A DNA stretch of 64,000 nt, taken from positions 99,349-163,348 of the forward strand of contig CH003203.1 of the NCBI GenBank assembly GCA_000149265.1, in the 5' to 3' direction. The DNA comes from Ciona savignyi. Taxonomy: Eukaryota; Chordata; Ascidiacea; Phlebobranchia; Cionidae. The position numbers were made by a program, and so were the translations under genes. Positions 15,001 through 24,545 of this stretch are shown here, piece by piece. Within the stretch, counting starts at the first letter, position 1, and every line of letters starts with the position of its first letter. Below the pieces are notes generated by a model. That model was not told the origin of the DNA and ran no database searches. It saw only the letters and a program-made list of their open reading frames with translations.

Positions 15001-18000
15001 AACAAAATGTGGAAAAAATGAGATGTTGTAGCATATCGTATACAAATATTAGATTATATTATTCCATGTTCAAAGTATTTTTATGTTTTAAACGTCGCTT
15101 TTGTGTTTGATGTTTTTCTCACGGTGTTTTATTATTTTTTACGTAATTATCACCTTGTACGGTCCTTTGTATTTCCTCTGATTTAAATCATTAACATAGT
15201 TTTCCCACCTAATTCCCCATAGTTAGTCAAACGTGCAGATGTGAAACGCCTCGCACGTAAACTTTTCGCACCTTTTAAATTCCCTATATAATCTGGAAAT
15301 TTGAATAGTATAATATAACCTACCTCAACCTAAGTAACTTGCGCCAGACTATATAATTCGCATTTAGAATAAGTAACCTGCACCACAAGTATTTAAAGAC
15401 GTAAAATACAATTATACTGAACAAGGAATCAAATTTTGGAATTGAGAAGAGATTAAGCAACGAAGAAATATTGGTCACTATAATTATTAGTGTGCGTTCT
15501 GTGGAGAATAGACTTTCCGCTGCGCAGCTCGCGAGAGACCGTTAGGCAGCCAGCCTAAACAAGCTCAGCTAACGCCTCGGTCAGTTAAACTACCCAAAAG
15601 CAAGCGCGAGTCCATATACTTGTCCCTGTCGATGAACCGTCAGACTGGGTTCGCCAAATGGCAGTAATACAGAAACCAAATGGCACGTTGCGGATATGCA
15701 TTGACCCCATTGAATGTTGCTTTAAAAAGAGAACATTACAAACTCCCAACATTAGAAGATGTTTCACCGCATCTGAATAATGCAAAAATATTCAGCAAGC
15801 TGGACATTAAACGGGCTTACTGGCATGTTCGTTTAGATGAAGAATCAAGCAAACTTACAACGATGATAACACCACATGGTCGTTTTAGATAGACTAGATT
15901 ACCATTTGGGTTAAAAGTGAGTGGTGAAATCTTCCAGAAACGTCTGAATGAAGCATTGTACAACCTGAAAGAAGTTTTCGCAGTTGCGGATGATGTAATG
16001 GTTATTGGATGTGGATAAACAACACAAGAAGCAGAGACTTATCATGAGTCGAATCTAAGGAAACTAAGGCAAACGGGTTTAGACAAGAACATTCTGTTAA
16101 ATAATGAGAAAGCAGTCGTGAATAAAACTGAACTTACTTTTATGGGACATAAAATAACAGCTCGAGGAGTAGAACCGGATCCAGCAAAAATGGTAGCCAT
16201 TATGAGGATGCCCGCCCCAGACGATGTCACCGGAGTCAAAAGAATATGTGGTATGATACAATATTTGTCCAGATTTCCATCAAACCTTGCTGATGATCAG
16301 GAAGCTGTTAGAAAATTAACCCGGAAAGGAACAGAGTGGAATTGGAATTCTGAATGTGAAGAGTCGTTGCAAGCAGTCAAGAAAAAATGAGTAAAGCACC
16401 CATTCTTGCTTACTATGACCCAGATAAAGAGCTGGTGTTGCAAGTTGACAGTAGCAAAGATGGATTGGGAGCTGTTCTATTGCAGGATAAACGACCAATC
16501 GAATATGCTTCAAAAGCATTGTCACCCGCAGAGCGCAATTGGGCGCAGATTGAAAAGGAAAGTCTGACTGTAGTATTTGGACTTGAACAATTTGATCAAT
16601 ACACGTATGGGCGGAAAGTTGTCGTACACAATGATCATAAGCCATTAAAAGCAATTTTTAAGAAACCTTTGTGTCAAGCACCAAAGGGACTGCAGACATT
16701 GATTATGCGTCTACATAGATATAACATAGAGTTCATATACATTTCAGGAAAGGAACTAACAATTGCGGATATGCTGAGTCGTGCGTTTCTAAAAGGCCAA
16801 AGTCAGAAAGATCCTTATTTTTCTAGGGTAATGAATGTTAACAGCCTCGAAGATATCCCGGATAAACAATTAATTTCCGTAAAACAGGCTATGGAAAATG
16901 ATGACGAAGCACAAAGTTTACTGAAAGTCATCAAAAAAGCCTTTTATACCGATAAGAGACACACTGAGTTGTCAAAATGATATAACTCTAAAAGGAGAAA
17001 GAATTTGGATACCACAGAAAATGCGAAAAGAGATCAAGGTAAAGCTACAAACTGCACATCTTGGATATGATAGTATGATGCGTAGAGCTCGAAATACACT
17101 ATTTTGGCTGGGAATGTCAAAAGAAATTCAACAAATTGCTGACAGTTGTCCCACATGTCAGGAATTAAAACCGGGGAACCAGAAAGAACCATTAATTCAA
17201 CATAATAAAGGAATTACACCTTGGGAAAAAGTTGGTGTGGATTTGTGTGAACTGGATGGTAAAAGATACTTAATAACTGTGGATTATTTATCTTTTATCG
17301 CGCCCCCCCCCCCCAGTTTAAGAACCCCTGATCTAGTGTAATCAATTAGGTACCGCAAGGTTGTAATAAGTAACAGAACTTATTAACACATTTGTATACT
17401 ATGTGTTTATGCAAGCAGGATTCCTCCCCACAATTGGTACATTTCATACAACAAGTATGTAGATTGTTTCTGCAAGCACAAACGCATGGATCCCTGAGGT
17501 AACAAACCAATCATGTTAGCCATGTTTATTACAAAGTATTCTATAAGTTTATGGCAGATACGTGCACGTCAGGTCTATGTTAACTGACATTCCAAAAAGT
17601 TTTAACCCGACTACCATAGTTTTGTTTCTGCAAGCAAAAACGCGAGTTTCATAGTTAACAAACCAAATTTCTTTTCCATGTGCAAAAACATATATTGAAC
17701 CTGTTACCTTAATTCAACCTTCTTGTCAGGCACTGTGTTTGAAAAAAAAACTATTTCCTGAAAAAAAATGTTTGATGTTTTTTACGGATTAGAATTTATT
17801 TACTTTTTTATATTTGAAAAAAACAAACTGTAACTTCCTGTTAAGCGCGATGCTCGATATAGAAAATAATTCATAATGATAATGACGACTACGGGGAATT
17901 CCTTTAGGTTTACAATCCTACAAAAGTCGGTTTGTATGTAATTAGACCCTGTTATTTAACAATTTGTGTTTCTAGCCGATTCGTTGAAAATTTTGGGGCG

Positions 18001-21000
18001 ATAGGGCCTGCCTGTTACAATCCGATTCAAGGACAAATCGTCAATTTTACCTTGTTTAATATGTTACTTTGTTACAGTTAAGTAATATGTTACTTTGTTA
18101 CATTTTGACATATTTTAAATTGAGATTCCATTACCCCTTCTGTTAGATGTCGCGACCACATGCCATGCATGTCTAGCATTTGACGAAAAAAGAAAAAAAA
18201 GTCAAAAACAGTATGTGTCCCATTATATCGCAACACACAAGTTTTGATATTCAATTTTTTTACTCTTATGCAACACTGCAAGAATTTGGTTGTTAAGGCC
18301 CTGTCTTAAGTGGGGCTGAACGAGGTATACGTGGTGTTTATATCTTGTTGTTAATTTTTTACGTCTGGGAGTGATTTCCATGTTTCAGTGTGATTGAAAT
18401 GACATGAAATTCTAATGCTCAATCTGCCAAGAAGCCCATGTGTTTTCCTTTCACGGGGAACAAACATGTATAACGTATACCGGTAAATATCGTGCTAACT
18501 CCTAGAAACTCACCGGTCCGCCATGTCTCCGAATAAAAAGGATCCAATAAGCATTCCCACGTAATACATGGAAGTGGAAAGGGCGTTAAGGTAGTTTCGG
18601 TCGCAGACCAAATCATACTGGTGGGATGTAAAACATCCTAGCTGTCTTATAAACTAGCGTATTTAGTCTTGTTGAAAAATGCTACTTAAACAGTTGTTTA
18701 TATTTAAAAAGAACTAAACAAAAAATGCTCTGATGGCAAATATAGAAATAAAAGACTTATTGACCGGTGTTTAGGTAACATGTGATATACAATGTATTAA
18801 ACATTGTAATTTTTTGTTTGATCTGGTGTTAGAATTTGGAAAAGATGTTGCGTTTTTTAGTCTTATTAACAAAAAGAGTCGAAATTCGAACAAATTAAAA
18901 ATATTTTACCTCGGTAACAACGGTCTCTGTGAATATTGTTCGGTCGTAATGGTATCCATTGTCACACTTGATTGGTGGATAAGTTTGATTGACACAAGCC
19001 AAATCTATGTCACATGTTGCTAAATCATAACCGAACCTTTAAGAAAGTTATCGGTTTTAATATCAATTGTAGATCAAAAGTATAGGTTAGAATTTTCGTG
19101 TTTATCCCAGTTAATTGGAAGGAGAATCAAGGGGCATTATAACACGGGTAATCGACAGATTGCAGCTTGTTGTGTATGATTTAGATGTTCCTTTATTTAG
19201 AGCACATTAATTAACTGGGTTTAGACAATGTCCGCCCAAGTGCCGTACCTAAGGACACAGCCGACTACCTATCGACTAGTTTGAAACCTCCAACCCTTGA
19301 ATGAAACGCGACGCACTTATCCATCAAGCTAATTAAGGCCGAACCCGATAGAAGCTTTTCTTTCGCGGTTAAAACAATTTGTTTAAGAGTGCTTTACTGA
19401 TAAGCACACATAAAAAATAATACATTAAGTCAAATTATACAACTGGGCCAAGCATTACCTTTGTTACCAGTTACCGGTACCAGGCAGTATAAGAAAGCGA
19501 TTTTTGATGTTGCACTTAAGGTGTGTTTAACAGATAAACTACTAAACTAACAATAACATCCCTTCTACCTTGAACAAGTGTCATATTTGTCCTTTCCAGC
19601 ATCATATGGTGTCGTGTAGTTCAATATATCGGCTTCAGTTAGATTGGGGTAGATTGTGGAGTTGTCTAGCGGGTACACACTGCATCTGTTGATGATATAC
19701 ATGTTGAATTGAAATTGTTGAAAAACTACTTGCTCGTCGTCTTTGTGTAGAAATTGTATGTATTGTGCATTCCTGGTATGTCGACCAGATCTATATTTAG
19801 AGATATAATATGAAAGGATAGAATTTTCATGTTTTTACGTAAATGGAAAAATACAATGGGCGTAAACGAACGAATAATCTTCAGATAACCGAGCGCTCAC
19901 CGTCGGGATAACGGAGCTAGTCCGGTGTGTTGTGTACGAATCAGAAGTTTCTTTAATTTGGCGGAACCCATTAATCCGCCGAGTTTGGGCAATGTCCGTT
20001 AAGTGCCTTGTTCAAGGATACAACCGAATAGCTAGCGACCAGTTTCGAAACCCAAACTCTTTGACTGAAAGGCGACGCAGATATCCACTAAGCTAATCGG
20101 TGAAATGTTCATCTCAGGTAACTTATTCATATTTCGGGTTGAGCTAAAACAACTGAGTGGCTATGGTTTTATACTCTATAAGTCTATACCGTATACCGGA
20201 TCAGTGAGTAACAGAAAATGCTCGTAATTTACAAGAAACAAGAACAAAGAAAGTTATACTTTTTAAATAATGGCTTGGAATAATTGGAACTTGCTGTAAA
20301 NNNNNNNNNNNNNNNNNNNNNNNNNNNNNNNNNNNNNNNNNNNNNNNNNNNNNNNNNNNNNNNNNNNNNNNNNNNNNNNNNNNNNNNNNNNNNNNNNNNN
20401 CAAATGCAAAACAATTAGTTTTTTGCAAACTGCTAGAGCGGAACTAATTATAGTGAATTTAGGGACAAATTCATATTGGTTTTGAATAATAAAAGTTATC
20501 TGTTTAAACTAAACTAAATTTTAATCCATCCATATACATGTTCTCTACAACAGAGTGTTCTGTTAGCTTCTCTACCTCTTTTAGATGAAATTAAACTTCA
20601 TCTGAACAATATTTGTATTTCTTTGCAACCTTTGATACAGTTATCATGTCCCTTTTGTTATACTTTTTATAAATATATTTTCCGTTTATTCGAACAATAA
20701 TCGGTCCTGTCTCTATTTCCATAAACGTAAGCTGGGTTATATGGTGGTCGTTATTAATCCATAATTAATGCTACTCGATGTCGGTCTGAGACATTTTATA
20801 TAACTTGAAATTTTTTTTTTAATTTTTTGTTTAAACACTTTTTTGTTTAAAAATCAATTAAAAATTTACCACAGTGAACCCTTTGTAGAAAATAAACAAG
20901 TCTGAGTGGCGATGATTTTCAGTTTCACCTTGCCCGATTAAGAAGTATATATAAAAACTGACGCGAGTTGGTGGTCTTGGAACGATAGGCTACCCTTTGT

Positions 21001-21535
21001 ACAATTTAAAAAAGAAATCCAATTTCGGGTAGAATCCATACTAGGTGGAAGCTGACAACTGTATGGATTAGCCAAGAAATACTAAAGGATTAAAAACACC
21101 GGGTCGCTCAAATTCGCATAAATGGATTTAAAATTGTAATATAAACAAAAATGCAGGTCCTTGTATAATATGGTTAAGCGCTTAGCGGACTCGTCTGAAC
21201 CAAGAGAATTAATGGATTCTTCTTTTTAATCGAAGTGTCAAATAAATACAACAACGTGCAACAACTCAGGTGAAATGACGATTTACACAATGTAATCTGA
21301 CGATCGCCGTTGTGATAACGCCTCTGGTTTCACCACAAGGCGATAAAAAGTAATTTGTCCACTATCCCACATAACATGTAATAAGTTACCTTTTATCTGG
21401 GCTATATGCAATAAATACGGTGATGATGGAATTGAATCCGGCTGAAATGTTGAAGTAAGCGAGTAATACGAAAAGGAGTATTTGGGACTTTCCTGCCCCA
21501 CCAATCTTTTCAAGTATAATATCAAACTGAATCAT
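21..21535 (-). CDS. SLC22-family organic ion transporter, 13 exons, 3' end off the left edge
   Basis: Major facilitator superfamily carrier of the SLC22 (organic cation/anion/carnitine) branch, expected in the plasma membrane. Exons on the minus strand: 21535-21390 (ATG), 19685-19569, 19036-18910, 18617-18514, 7270-7117, 6778-6654, 6231-6127, 2559-2473, 1923-1829, 1489-1407, 1351-1202, 678-570, 139-21. Frames join across every intron with GT-AG ends, except the acceptor of exon 5. About 507 residues are in view; some 40-60 C-terminal residues are missing beyond the edge. Family marks: N-terminal helix start MIQFDIILEKIGG, a large extracellular loop (about 50-130) with six Cys and four N-glycosylation sequons, VVTEYDLVCDR (127-137), the FGRK loop motif (166-169), LAYNWRDW, PESPRWLF (276-283), DRVGRR and AESYPTVVR. 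Introns 4 and 7 carry LTR fossils. Substrate cannot be told from sequence. Confidence 0.9.
1490..1828. other. SLC22 intron 9 with a C-tract
   Basis: AT-rich intron. A run of about 20 C at 1762-1780 is the only notable feature. Confidence 0.7.
2345..2400 (+). repeat. Fragment of the second tRNA-like SINE family
   Basis: GTCTGGCCGAATGGTTTAAG resembles a Leu/Ser tRNA A-box region. Only the 5' part is kept. Confidence 0.4.
2999..3488 (+). repeat. 5' LTR of the short Gypsy-type element
   Basis: Starts TGTGGTGAATCGCTGG and ends GGGGTGCTATA. It matches 5591-6080 almost base for base. Confidence 0.9.
3908..4930 (+). CDS. gag/protease-type reading frame of the short LTR element
   Basis: A 340-residue frame inside the LTR fossil. 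The middle has a basic Cys-containing stretch (CLSCKFKID, then CFRC followed by many Arg/Lys). Residues around 185-230 (GVGKFRWSFRVGNVLHPVIG, then RDFLQYFGFKVDAQNCRLVR) are clearly related to the protease segment of the larger element at about 11300-11600, so both belong to one lineage. Host function is not implied. Confidence 0.7.
   Translation: MVDIYLEITIMQNNGVTFHRFANRRNTSTQVSLSRTQDHKKVSSACDILPYDPPIRPYSNRLKSKSGASMSNSCLSCKFKIDAPFKLCFRCRFGVHGRRQVRKLKNRKRERFNRRFPKRVSKSAPPRSLFVADYKTGTRYLVDESEECSVLPPMDNVKSLFNSRNCSSTLNDTNIKVSGKENVFVTFMGVGKFRWSFRVGNVLHPVIGRDFLQYFGFKVDAQNCRLVRVSTYKRVSDIRLQSKRSLSFVYGRRARNHNASFLPSLSNVVPYIPKFSLPKDKYFVLSQIKENVETCRLSASNDPESLHLVKSVFTNTAELNKLATAVFPVCKLSVPIKDKI
5591..6080 (+). 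repeat. 3' LTR of the short Gypsy-type element
   Basis: Second copy of the 490-base LTR. It ends only 46 bases from the donor side of SLC22 exon 7 (6127). Confidence 0.9.
6296..6520 (-). repeat. Main SINE family, diverged copy
   Basis: Reverse-strand match to the family consensus, including TTACCGGAGCTATT and the region around CCAGTTTCGAA. In SLC22 intron 6. Confidence 0.7.
6797..6955 (+). repeat. Main SINE family, 3' half
   Basis: Shows TACAATAGCT, AACCCGACGATGGG and the tail ATTCGGGGATAAACATAAAT. In SLC22 intron 5. Confidence 0.7.
6985..7105 (+). repeat. Second tRNA-like SINE family, copy
   Basis: GTGACCGAATGGTTTACGCG (A-box-like), then CGTCCTTGATTACGAACCC and GTCTCGAAACCTCG (B-box-like), ending in an A-rich tail next to exon 5 of SLC22. 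Confidence 0.65.
7314..7542 (+). repeat. Probable 5' LTR of the outer Gypsy fossil
   Basis: The right end is supported by the tract shared with 17333-17389. The left end is inferred from a TG start and is not confirmed. Confidence 0.5.
7740..8340 (+). pseudogene. gag- and protease-like remains of the outer Gypsy fossil
   Basis: Contains a CCHC-knuckle-like CDFCGNIHKRGK and, further on, a protease-like tail with NCLLGLSTI. Fossil coding remnant. Confidence 0.6.
9011..9598 (+). repeat. 5' LTR of the young Gypsy element
   Basis: Begins TGTAGCATATCGTATAC and ends GCGCGAGTCCAT. It differs from the 3' copy by about one base. Confidence 0.93.
10050..11207 (+). pseudogene. gag region of the young Gypsy element
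   Basis: Capsid-type wording typical of Gypsy gag: LPPFTEKSPEHWFARAELFF near the start, then NALLKRYGRSENEKLETLL and SPSDFVARMKSLLG. It ends in an Arg-rich tail. Confidence 0.8.
11300..11600 (+). pseudogene. Aspartic protease region of the young Gypsy element
   Basis: Active-site phrase FLVDTGSQISC, later PILGSDFLARFGI. It is related to part of the frame at 3908-4930. Confidence 0.8.
11800..12480 (+). pseudogene. Reverse transcriptase region of the young Gypsy element
   Basis: Shows NSAYASPLHLVKKDSGFRV, RYPIPLL, QFGLFEFTRLSLGLRNSGAT and the catalytic YIDDL. Confidence 0.88.
12620..13080 (+). pseudogene. RNase H region of the young Gypsy element
   Basis: Shows LVTDASTVAVASVLEQ, ERKYSAFDLELLAVYNSLKH, FTDHKPL and SGSDNTVADFLSR. 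Confidence 0.85.
13290..14508 (+). pseudogene. Integrase region of the young Gypsy element
   Basis: Shows a CLSCQQSK zinc-binding piece, HVDIAGPLP, SDRGSQFTSSLW and YHPQSNGIAERFFRTFK (DDE core), then a C-terminal tail with GPFRVLSR. Confidence 0.85.
15027..15615 (+). repeat. 3' LTR of the young Gypsy element
   Basis: Near-identical to 9011-9598. It is preceded by a purine-rich tract (GGAAAAAATGAGATGT). Confidence 0.93.
15621..16980 (+). pseudogene. Reverse transcriptase and RNase H remains of the outer Gypsy fossil
   Basis: Phrases such as HYKLPTLEDVSPHLNNAKIF, FSKLDIKRAYWHVRLDEES and KTELTFMGHKITARG are reverse transcriptase. LQVDSSKDGLGAVLLQD, WAQIEKESLTVVFGLEQFDQ and HNDHKPLKAIFKKPL are RNase H. 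Wording resembles Mag-type Gypsy elements. Confidence 0.85.
17020..17300 (+). pseudogene. Integrase N-terminal remains of the outer Gypsy fossil
   Basis: Zinc-binding HHCC-type wording (AHLGYDSMMRRARNTLFWLG, then CPTCQELK) and a following VGVDLCELDGK. A C-tract follows at about 17305. Confidence 0.75.
17333..17389 (+). repeat. Tail of the 3' LTR of the outer Gypsy fossil
   Basis: Shares about 57 bases with 7488-7542, with several differences, so this element is older than the inner one. Confidence 0.7.
19092..19345 (-). repeat. Main SINE family copy
   Basis: Reverse-strand match from the CGTGTTTATCCC tail through GGGTTTAGACAATGTCCG to GGCGTTT-type head sequence. In SLC22 intron 2. Confidence 0.8.
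19812..20102 (-). repeat. Main SINE family copy, near full length
   Basis: Reverse-strand match including GGTGTGTTGTGTACGA, GGGCAATGTCCGTTAAGTGC and CAGTTTCGAAACCC. In SLC22 intron 1. Confidence 0.85.
20301..20400. other. Assembly gap, 100 N
   Basis: Exactly 100 N, so probably a placeholder of unknown true length. It lies in SLC22 intron 1. Confidence 0.99.
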
Positions 21536-21849
21536 CTTATTTAGTCAGCATCTATAAATCGCCTGTGCAGAAAATGTGTTATTTGATGTTAACCTAAACT
21601 ATTTAAAGGCATTTATTAAAGGCTTTTTAAGCTGCGAGATTAGATTATGATAGGTTAAAAATGATATATTTAACACCATGATGGTAAAACGCAAACGGCA
21701 TTATCATTTCTTCAATCTTCAAATTACCTCGTGGTTTCCGGGGTTGTAATGTGTTGTGTGTAATTAAGTCTTTTCTTTAGATTTATTTTAGTACATTAAT
21801 CTATGAAATTCTCGCCCACACAAACGTCCAACAGGTTATAGTCTGGTTT

Positions 21850-22125
21850 TTTAGTTCAACCGAAAGCCTTTCAACCGAAAGGTTGCAGTGTCGAAACTGG
21901 TCGCTAGCTAGTCGGTTGTGTAATTTGGAAAGACATTTAACGGATATTACCTGAACCCAGCGGATTAATGGGTTCTACTAAATTGAAGGAACATCTGAAT
22001 GATACACAACACACTGCAATAAGTCCGGTAACCCGATGGTTGGCGCAAAAGTAATCTGACGATTGTCCGTGAGTTTACTTCCTTGGTTTTCCCATTCACG
22101 GGATAAACATGAATATCCTATCCTA
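21850..22125 (+). repeat. Main SINE family copy, full length
   Basis: Shows the B-box region, GGTCGCTAGCTAGTCGGTTG, GAACCCAGCGGATTAATGGG and the GATAAACATGAATATCC tail. Confidence 0.88.
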
Positions 22126-22585
22126 ATTAATTCGATGTTTGTTTTAACTATTAATTCTCATATGGTTCATAATGCGTTGAGACTTATTTAAAGTTCTGTC
22201 ATTGTAAGCTCAGTATATAGGCCTAATTTAGTCAGGTGTACATTGATAAACAGCATGCCATTCCTCGAGTTAAACAAGCGTTTCCTGATTCGAATCCTAC
22301 GTAATCTGGGGAAAACTCGAAAGAGAAATCGATATGACCGTTCTTGATCTTACCGATTATCTTACCTTTGTACTACTTACTTGAGCTATGTCTTGCATAT
22401 AGTGCTTTAAACTGCTAAAAGCTGATATTACCCAACATCTTCTTAACCTGTGGCTTAACCTTTCTGATCTACCTGTTAAAGTTCAACGGCTATGGCAAAT
22501 TTATTAGGGTCAGACTGTACGATTGTGGTCTTATACCGCCACTGATTAAAAAACCGCAACTGATATGGTCGAATTTTTTAAATTC

Positions 22586-22935
22586 CCAGTCTCGGATCGG
22601 GAAGTAATTCATTTTGATACAAAGTACAAAACTGTACCATATTAACTACATCCATCCACAGTAATAGATAATACTTAATGCTGCAGTTGAATCATAAACG
22701 GCACGTTTCGCTTCCCGCTGTTCGGCTGTTTGTAGATAACCGAGGTTATTCTCTCGGATCGGGAAGTAATCCAGTCTCGGATCGGGAAGTAATTCATTTT
22801 GATACAAAGTACAAAACTGTACCATATTAACTACATCCATCCACAGTAATAGATAATACTTAATGCTGCAGTTGAATCATAAACGGCACGTTTCGCTTCC
22901 CGCTGTTCGGCTGTTTGTAGATGACCGAGGTTATT
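22586..22935. repeat. Recent 185-base tandem duplication
   Basis: 165 bases at 22586-22750 recur at 22771-22935 with one difference seen (GTAGATAAC versus GTAGATGAC). The 20 bases between them (CTCTCGGATCGGGAAGTAAT) repeat the start of the unit. The minus strand is open through much of the unit (LQTAEQREAKRAVYDSTAAL), but I recognise no family, no good splice sites and no gene. Confidence 0.9.
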
Positions 22936-24454
22936 TAATTTTTTACACCACATCTATATCGGTGCCATTAAAATAAGGCATAACACTGGAACAATCTTAG
23001 CATAAGTGCGATATAGTAGACTAATTTGTAGAATGACACTTTATGTACTTTTTTCGTTCAGATAACTAAAATAAATACGTTTGTGGGTCAAGGGTTATAT
23101 CAAACATATTGTTTGCTGTGACAACAATGCTTTATGTTACGATACCTGCCAACTTTACCAGTAACTGCCAATTTTACTACAATTTAGAAATACTCTATAG
23201 AGTTGAAATAAAGCCGAGTCTTGGGCTCTTTCAATAGAGTCCTAGACCTTACCGATGCCATCGAGGGCGCTATCCTGACACAATTTATACTCATACTTAA
23301 CTGATAAATATACAAGCAATTTCCCGTGCAATTTCCTGTCAAAATAACAATGTATTGCTAAACTAACCATATGGAAGGTATAGCGATGAGCAAGCCGTGC
23401 AACCCTAGGCAAGCAGTTATAATCAAACATTTACTAATGTTTGTTGTTATAGTCGTCAACCGTGTGCAAGTCAAATCCACGACATCATCGTAAAATTCGA
23501 CCTCGGCAATATGTCAGTGCATGTAAAGCTGTATCGTCAGTGTATGTGACATGGTATCATCAGTGTATGAGTGTAGCCGCTTATGGGGATATTTTTTTAC
23601 TAAACTAAGATGGACAAAGAACAAACTACGTCACTACGAACCTTTTTATCATAAAGAAATGGTCAATGTGTCGTTTGCGTAAACCATTCGGCGACACGAC
23701 GATAAGTTATTTTGTGGGACATTGCAGAGCATTGGGACGTTATGCATTCATAATCTGCCTTCCCTGGATGCATGGTACGTGGGGAGATATACTTGGGTTA
23801 ATATATTTTGTATCGCGAGTGGAATGATATAAGATTCTACATTTCAGGTCAAATTAATTTTTAACAAATACTAGAAACGAAGTAAAAACAATAAAAAAAC
23901 CTCGAATTTAAAATGTTTTTTTATATTAAAGTGGACTTTGCGGGATAAATTGGGATATTTTAATTAATGCATTTTTTCTGTGCTTTGTATTCTTTTTTCC
24001 TTTTTTTATTGAAGGTATGTTCTTCCAGTTCTAAGATATCGAACAACGACAAATATCGACCACAAAATGCCCTTGAGTTCTATATTTAAAATTTAGCACT
24101 GATAACAAATGGGTGTTAGCTAACATCTCTAAAAACTTGTTCGTTTATTTTATTCCTGTTATTATCTTAAGCCAGACTAATTACTAATTTTAGCGCGGTT
24201 AAGTGTTGGGGTATTTCCCGTGAAATATTTTATGTTGGTTATGGGGTGTCAAAACTTTTTATTTGCATTCGATTTGTTTTGCTTAAAATGTTAAGCTATA
24301 TATTATATATGTGAAATATGTATTATATTACCTAAGAAATGAAATATTTTAAGGGATTTTATGTTGTAATCCGTTCTATGTAGCGTCATTTTGTTTTTAT
24401 CCTAGTTATCTGTTTCCTATAATTCCTAAGACATTTAATTCATGCTAGGATTAA

Positions 24455-24545
24455 AACTGTTGGCCAAGTCGTAGGCTGTGTCCTTGGTCAAGGCACTCAG
24501 CGAAGCCTTTTTTTACATTTAAAGTGATAAACATAAATATTCTAA
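24455..24545 (+). repeat. Main SINE family fragment
   Basis: Shows GGCTGTGTCCTTGGTCAAGG and a GATAAACATAAATATTC tail with the middle lost. Confidence 0.5.

Larger units (their letters stand above)
9011..15615 (+). mobile_element. Young Ty3/Gypsy element (CsRn1-like), 6.6 kb, inserted into the outer fossil
   Basis: LTRs of 588 and 589 bases (9011-9598 and 15027-15615) are essentially identical. ATACT flanks both ends (9006-9010 and 15616-15620) as a 5-base target duplication, and the outer element's sequence resumes directly after it. The primer site begins at 9600 (TGGCGACTTCC, then GAACACGCAACC, tRNA-Trp-like). Parts in order: gag, aspartic protease, reverse transcriptase, RNase H, integrase. 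All parts are present, but the coding region is spread over several frames with about three or four breaks, so it looks very young yet probably not intact. It is antisense to the SLC22 gene. Confidence 0.93.
7314..17389 (+). mobile_element. Broken Ty3/Gypsy element (Mag-like), itself interrupted by a younger Gypsy element
   Basis: Outer fossil of the nest in SLC22 intron 4. A shared tract of about 55-60 bases (CTAGTGTAATCAATTAGGTA onward, ending AACTTATTAACA) occurs at about 7488-7542 and 17333-17389 and marks the ends of its LTRs. The left LTR probably starts near 7314 (TGTCAACC), but this boundary is uncertain. Left interior (7543-9010): gag-like and protease-like stretches. Right interior (15616-17290): reverse transcriptase, RNase H and part of integrase. 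It is broken at several points and clearly older than its guest. Clade call is from reverse transcriptase wording only. Confidence 0.75.

Noticed and set aside
20201-20428. Open frame running through the N gap
   Set aside because: It exists only because N was read through.
22646-22840. 64-codon minus frame across the tandem duplication
   Set aside because: No family likeness and no clear splice or start context. Reported as a repeat and not as a gene.
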